From DATMMS01 sp036824145 (GTDB taxonomy: Bacteria; Chloroflexota; Dormibacteria; DASZGP01): a stretch of 27,325 nucleotides of DNA. Position 1 is the stretch's first letter. Each line of letters opens with the position of its first letter. The translations under genes were made by a program, and so were the position numbers. Under the pieces are notes generated by a model. It was not told the origin of the DNA. It saw only the letters and a list, made by a program, of their open reading frames with translations, and did not search any database. Positions 24,923 to 27,325 of the stretch are shown piece by piece. The stretch is from the NCBI GenBank assembly GCA_036824145.1, contig DAITAT010000027.1, positions 1 to 27,325 on the forward strand, given 5' to 3'.

Positions 24923-25432
24923 ATGCGAATGAGAAACTGGTTGGCCGCCTGGCTGGCGGCGCTGGCGCTGGCGGCCTGCAACCTGCCCGGCGGGAGCTCG
25001 GCGGCATCGGCCACGCCCGGAGCGCCTGCGCCGGGCTTCACCGTAAAGGGAGTCGACGGCGCGACCCACTCCTTGTCGGACTACCGCGGCAAGGTGGTGG
25101 TGCTCAACTTCTGGGCCACGTGGTGCATACCCTGCCGGGCGGAGATGCCCGACCTCGAGCACGAGGCCAGGATCCACCGCTCCGACCCGGTGGCCATCCT
25201 GGGCATGGACTGGAAGGAGTCGGCGGCGCCGGTCAAGGACTTCACCGAGGGCCTCGGGGTGACCTATCCCATGCTTCTCGACGCCGACGGCCACGTTTAC
25301 GACACCTACCGGGTGGGCGCCCTGCCGACGACCTTCATCATCGACGCCGAGGGCCGTCTGTTGAAGTCGCGAATCGGGATCGCCAGCCGCGACGAGATCG
25401 AGGCGGAGATCAAGAGCGCCCGAAAGGCTTGA
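24923..25432 (+). CDS. TlpA/ResA-like thiol-disulfide oxidoreductase lipoprotein
   Basis: A 169-residue lipoprotein with signal peptide and lipobox ending LALAAC at Cys19, then a Ser/Pro/Ala linker and a thioredoxin-like domain. The active site is FWATWCIPCRAEMPDL (CxxC), with the cis-Pro loop in GALPTTFIIDAEG. The family reduces disulfides outside the membrane, for example in cytochrome c maturation or on specific clients. No ccm or res genes are adjacent. ATG 24923 is used; ATG 24929 is an alternative. It lies 26 bp from the divergent thioredoxin-fold lipoprotein, so the two may be co-regulated. Confidence 0.92.
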   Translation: MRMRNWLAAWLAALALAACNLPGGSSAASATPGAPAPGFTVKGVDGATHSLSDYRGKVVVLNFWATWCIPCRAEMPDLEHEARIHRSDPVAILGMDWKESAAPVKDFTEGLGVTYPMLLDADGHVYDTYRVGALPTTFIIDAEGRLLKSRIGIASRDEIEAEIKSARKA

Positions 25433-25448
25433 AGTAGTGAAGGGGTTC

Positions 25449-25489
25449 ACAATGTTGACGGGGACAGTGCTGCTGTCTACAATGTAGCC
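25449..25489 (+). promoter_or_regulatory. marR promoter with operator-like repeats; leaderless start
   Basis: TTGACG (25455-25460) and TACAAT (25478-25483) are separated by exactly 17 bp, the best promoter in the window. ATG 25490 lies 6 nt after the -10, so RNA should begin at the start codon. Within the spacer is an inverted repeat GACAG-N5-CTGTC (25463-25477). ACAATGT occurs at 25449-25455 and again at 25479-25485, exactly 30 bp apart. Either element would let MarR repress its own operon. Confidence 0.75.
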
Positions 25490-26092
25490 ATGACCCCGGT
25501 TGCTCCGACGCCGCTGCCCAGCCTCGCCGAACTGGACCCCAAGCCTCGCTTTGTCGAGGACGCCGCCGGGTACCTCTACGACGCCGCCTTCCGTGAGGTC
25601 CTGACTCGGGTCGGGAAACTCGACGGCGACAAGCTGCTGAGGACCGAGGCGATTCGCGTCACTGTCATGGCGGTCAAGCGGCTCGACCAGCTGATCGAGG
25701 ACGAGCTCGACGGCCTGGGGGTGACTCACGGCCAGTACAAGGCCCTGATGTGCGTCAAGAACTACGGCATCAGCGGCACCCAGATGCACACGATCGCAGG
25801 CTTCTTGGGTGTCACGCCTCGCAACGTGACCGGCCTCGTCGACAGCCTCGAGGCGGGCGGCCTGGTCGAGAGAATCCCTGACCCGGCTGACCGTCGCGCC
25901 ACCATCGTTCGCGTTACACCCGCGGGCGAGGCCGCCGCGCAGCGCAGCCGGCGCGTGCACCAGGCGGTCGTGGGCAAGGTGATGGGAATCCTGACCGAAC
26001 GAGAGAAGTTGCAACTCAGGCACCTGAGCACCAAGTTGCTGCGCGCCGTCGAGGATGTCTCGGCCGGCGACGGGGGGAAAAACGTTGGCTGA
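25490..26092 (+). CDS. MarR-family transcriptional regulator
   Basis: A 200-residue winged-helix regulator. Residues about 85-150 hold the DNA-binding domain: THGQYKALMCVKNYG, MHTIAGFLGVTPRNVTGLVDSLEAGGLV (recognition helix) and the wing RIPDPADRRATIVRVTPAG. The N-terminal 45 residues are longer than usual. It overlaps the start of the MFS exporter gene by 8 nt, so it most likely represses that exporter and itself until a drug-like ligand binds. Its promoter carries symmetric repeats between and around the -35 and -10. Confidence 0.93.
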   Translation: MTPVAPTPLPSLAELDPKPRFVEDAAGYLYDAAFREVLTRVGKLDGDKLLRTEAIRVTVMAVKRLDQLIEDELDGLGVTHGQYKALMCVKNYGISGTQMHTIAGFLGVTPRNVTGLVDSLEAGGLVERIPDPADRRATIVRVTPAGEAAAQRSRRVHQAVVGKVMGILTEREKLQLRHLSTKLLRAVEDVSAGDGGKNVG

Positions 26093-27325
26093 CACGTTGA
26101 CCGATGAGGAGCTGGCTCGGGAGCTGGAGCTCGCGGCAAAGCACGAGCGACTGGAAACCGGCCAGGCGGCCGAGGAAGCGGTCGAGGAGCACCACGGCGT
26201 CGATCGCCGGATGATCACCTTCTTCGGCATCATGGCCGCCATCTTCCTGAGCGCGCTCGACCAGACCATCGTTGGCACCGCGCTCCCGCGCGTCGTCAGC
26301 GAGCTCAAGGGTTTTGATCGATACACCTGGGTGACCACGATTTACCTGTTGACCAGCACCTCGGTGGTGCCGATCGTGGGCAAGCTCTCCGAGCAGCTCG
26401 GCCGGAAGCGAGTCTTCCTGACCGGCATCGGTGTCTTCCTGGTCGGCTCAATGCTCTGCGGGCTGTCGCAGGACATGACACAGCTCATCCTGTTCCGCGG
26501 CTTCCAGGGCATCGGCGGCGGCATCCTCACCGGCACCGCTTTCGCGGTCATCGCCGACCTCTTCTCGCCGGCCGAGCGGGCCAAGTACACCGGCATGGTG
26601 GCGGCGATGTTCGGCCTCGCCAGCATCATCGGGCCCCTGGTGGGTGGCTACCTCACCGACAACATCAGCTGGCGCGCGATCTTCTACGTCAACGTTCCTA
26701 TCGGTGCCGCCGTCCTGGCCGCGCTGGTGATCACCTTCCCGAGCCTGCGGAAAATCGGCGCCCATCCTCGCATCGACTACATCGGCGCGCTGGGGATCGG
26801 CGGCGGCGCTGCGCTGCTCACGCTGGGCGCCTCGCTCGCGGGAACCAACGACTGGAGCTACCCACCGGTCTGGTACCTCCTGGTCGCGGGCGCCATCCTC
26901 ATGGTCGCCACCATCGTCTATGAGTCCCGGGAGCCCGAGGCCGTGATCCCGCCCCAAATCTTCCAGAATTCGATCTTCTCGGTCTCGATGCTGGTCACCT
27001 TCATTTCCGGACTTGGGATGTTCGGGGCCATCATCTACATCCCGCTGTTCCTGCAGGCAGTGGTGGGCGTCAAGGCGACCAACGCGGGCCTGCTGCTGTT
27101 ACCGCTGATGCTGGGTTTGGTGGTGGGCAGTGTCGGCGGCGGGTTCGCGCTCAGCCGGACGGGCCGCTACAGGATCCAGGCGATCGTGGGCATGCTCCTG
27201 ATGTGCATCGGGATGTACCTCCTGACCACCCTGACGGTCAACTCGACGCAGTTCGAAGTCGCTCGCGACGTGGTCGGCTTCGGCCTCGGGCTGGGCCTGA
27301 GCTTCTCGGTCTTCAACGTCGTCGC
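26085..27325 (+). CDS. MFS multidrug exporter, EmrB/QacA (DHA2) family, 3' end outside window
   Basis: An open frame of at least 413 codons running off the window. After a charged, acidic cytosolic N-terminus of about 42 residues comes the DHA2-type first helix FFGIMAAIFLSALDQTIVGTALPRVV. It then has motif A GKLSEQLGRKRVF, the LFRGFQGIGGGILTG helix and the antiporter motif C region GLASIIGPLVGGYLTDNISWRAIFYVNVPIG. At least ten spans are seen, so a 14-span protein is expected. Start: TTG 26085, overlapping the marR stop by 8 nt and preceded by a G-run; ATG 26211 would remove the N-terminal extension. Proton-driven drug efflux is the family role. Confidence 0.9.
   Translation, partial: MADTLTDEELARELELAAKHERLETGQAAEEAVEEHHGVDRRMITFFGIMAAIFLSALDQTIVGTALPRVVSELKGFDRYTWVTTIYLLTSTSVVPIVGKLSEQLGRKRVFLTGIGVFLVGSMLCGLSQDMTQLILFRGFQGIGGGILTGTAFAVIADLFSPAERAKYTGMVAAMFGLASIIGPLVGGYLTDNISWRAIFYVNVPIGAAVLAALVITFPSLRKIGAHPRIDYIGALGIGGGAALLTLGASLAGTNDWSYPPVWYLLVAGAILMVATIVYESREPEAVIPPQIFQNSIFSVSMLVTFISGLGMFGAIIYIPLFLQAVVGVKATNAGLLLLPLMLGLVVGSVGGGFALSRTGRYRIQAIVGMLLMCIGMYLLTTLTVNSTQFEVARDVVGFGLGLGLSFSVFNVV

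Overview
The window is high-GC bacterial chromosome (roughly two-thirds G+C by eye) with densely packed genes on both strands. It holds no rRNA, tRNA, CRISPR array, insertion sequence or phage gene that I can see. Several traits suggest a high-GC Terrabacteria lineage such as Actinomycetota, Chloroflexota or Dormibacterota: GTG and TTG starts, a MutT1-like Nudix plus histidine phosphatase pair, an R2lox-type diiron oxidase, a COG4280-type membrane protein, and many starts that look leaderless (a TANNNT hexamer 6-7 nt before the start codon). This placement is inference; no marker gene settles it. A run of exactly 100 N (7937-8036) is an assembly gap, so order and distance across it are not certain.

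Left part (1-7936). A truncated GT-C/GT87-like membrane glycosyltransferase lies downstream of a NodIJ/daunorubicin-type ABC exporter (one ATPase, two paralogous permeases), all on the minus strand. A Bcp-type peroxiredoxin (minus) is divergent from folE (GTP cyclohydrolase I). folE is followed by a RibD-C/DHFR-like reductase, an alpha/beta hydrolase, a COG4280 membrane protein and a small membrane protein cut by the gap.

Centre (8037-18643, all minus). This is a phosphate block. In transcription order it reads: a soluble PhoR-like kinase, pstS, pstC, pstA, pstB, phoU, a PhoB/PhoP-type regulator, ppk1, a CHAD protein, a Nudix hydrolase and a SixA-like phosphatase truncated by the gap. The kinase and regulator bracket the transporter genes. 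The pstS promoter carries TAACC repeats in 11-bp register (a likely PHO box) that begin inside the kinase stop codon. The block joins sensing, uptake, polyphosphate synthesis and phosphate-ester cleavage.

Right part (18666-27325). A ROK-family sugar kinase (minus) is divergent from a class-B DnaJ/CbpA co-chaperone. An R2lox-type diiron protein (minus) is divergent from a UbiA-family prenyltransferase, with a perfect 7+7 inverted repeat in the shared promoter region. Then come a ribulose-phosphate 3-epimerase fused to a DUF309 domain and a thioredoxin-fold lipoprotein (both minus), a divergent TlpA-like lipoprotein, and a marR-MFS exporter operon that runs off the end. The marR promoter is the clearest in the window and appears leaderless.

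I found no obviously new multi-gene defence or mobile system. The best leads are the Rpe-DUF309 fusion, the Nudix/phosphatase junction lacking a start codon, the phosphate block with its periodic PHO box, the R2lox operator, and the repeated leaderless-promoter pattern.
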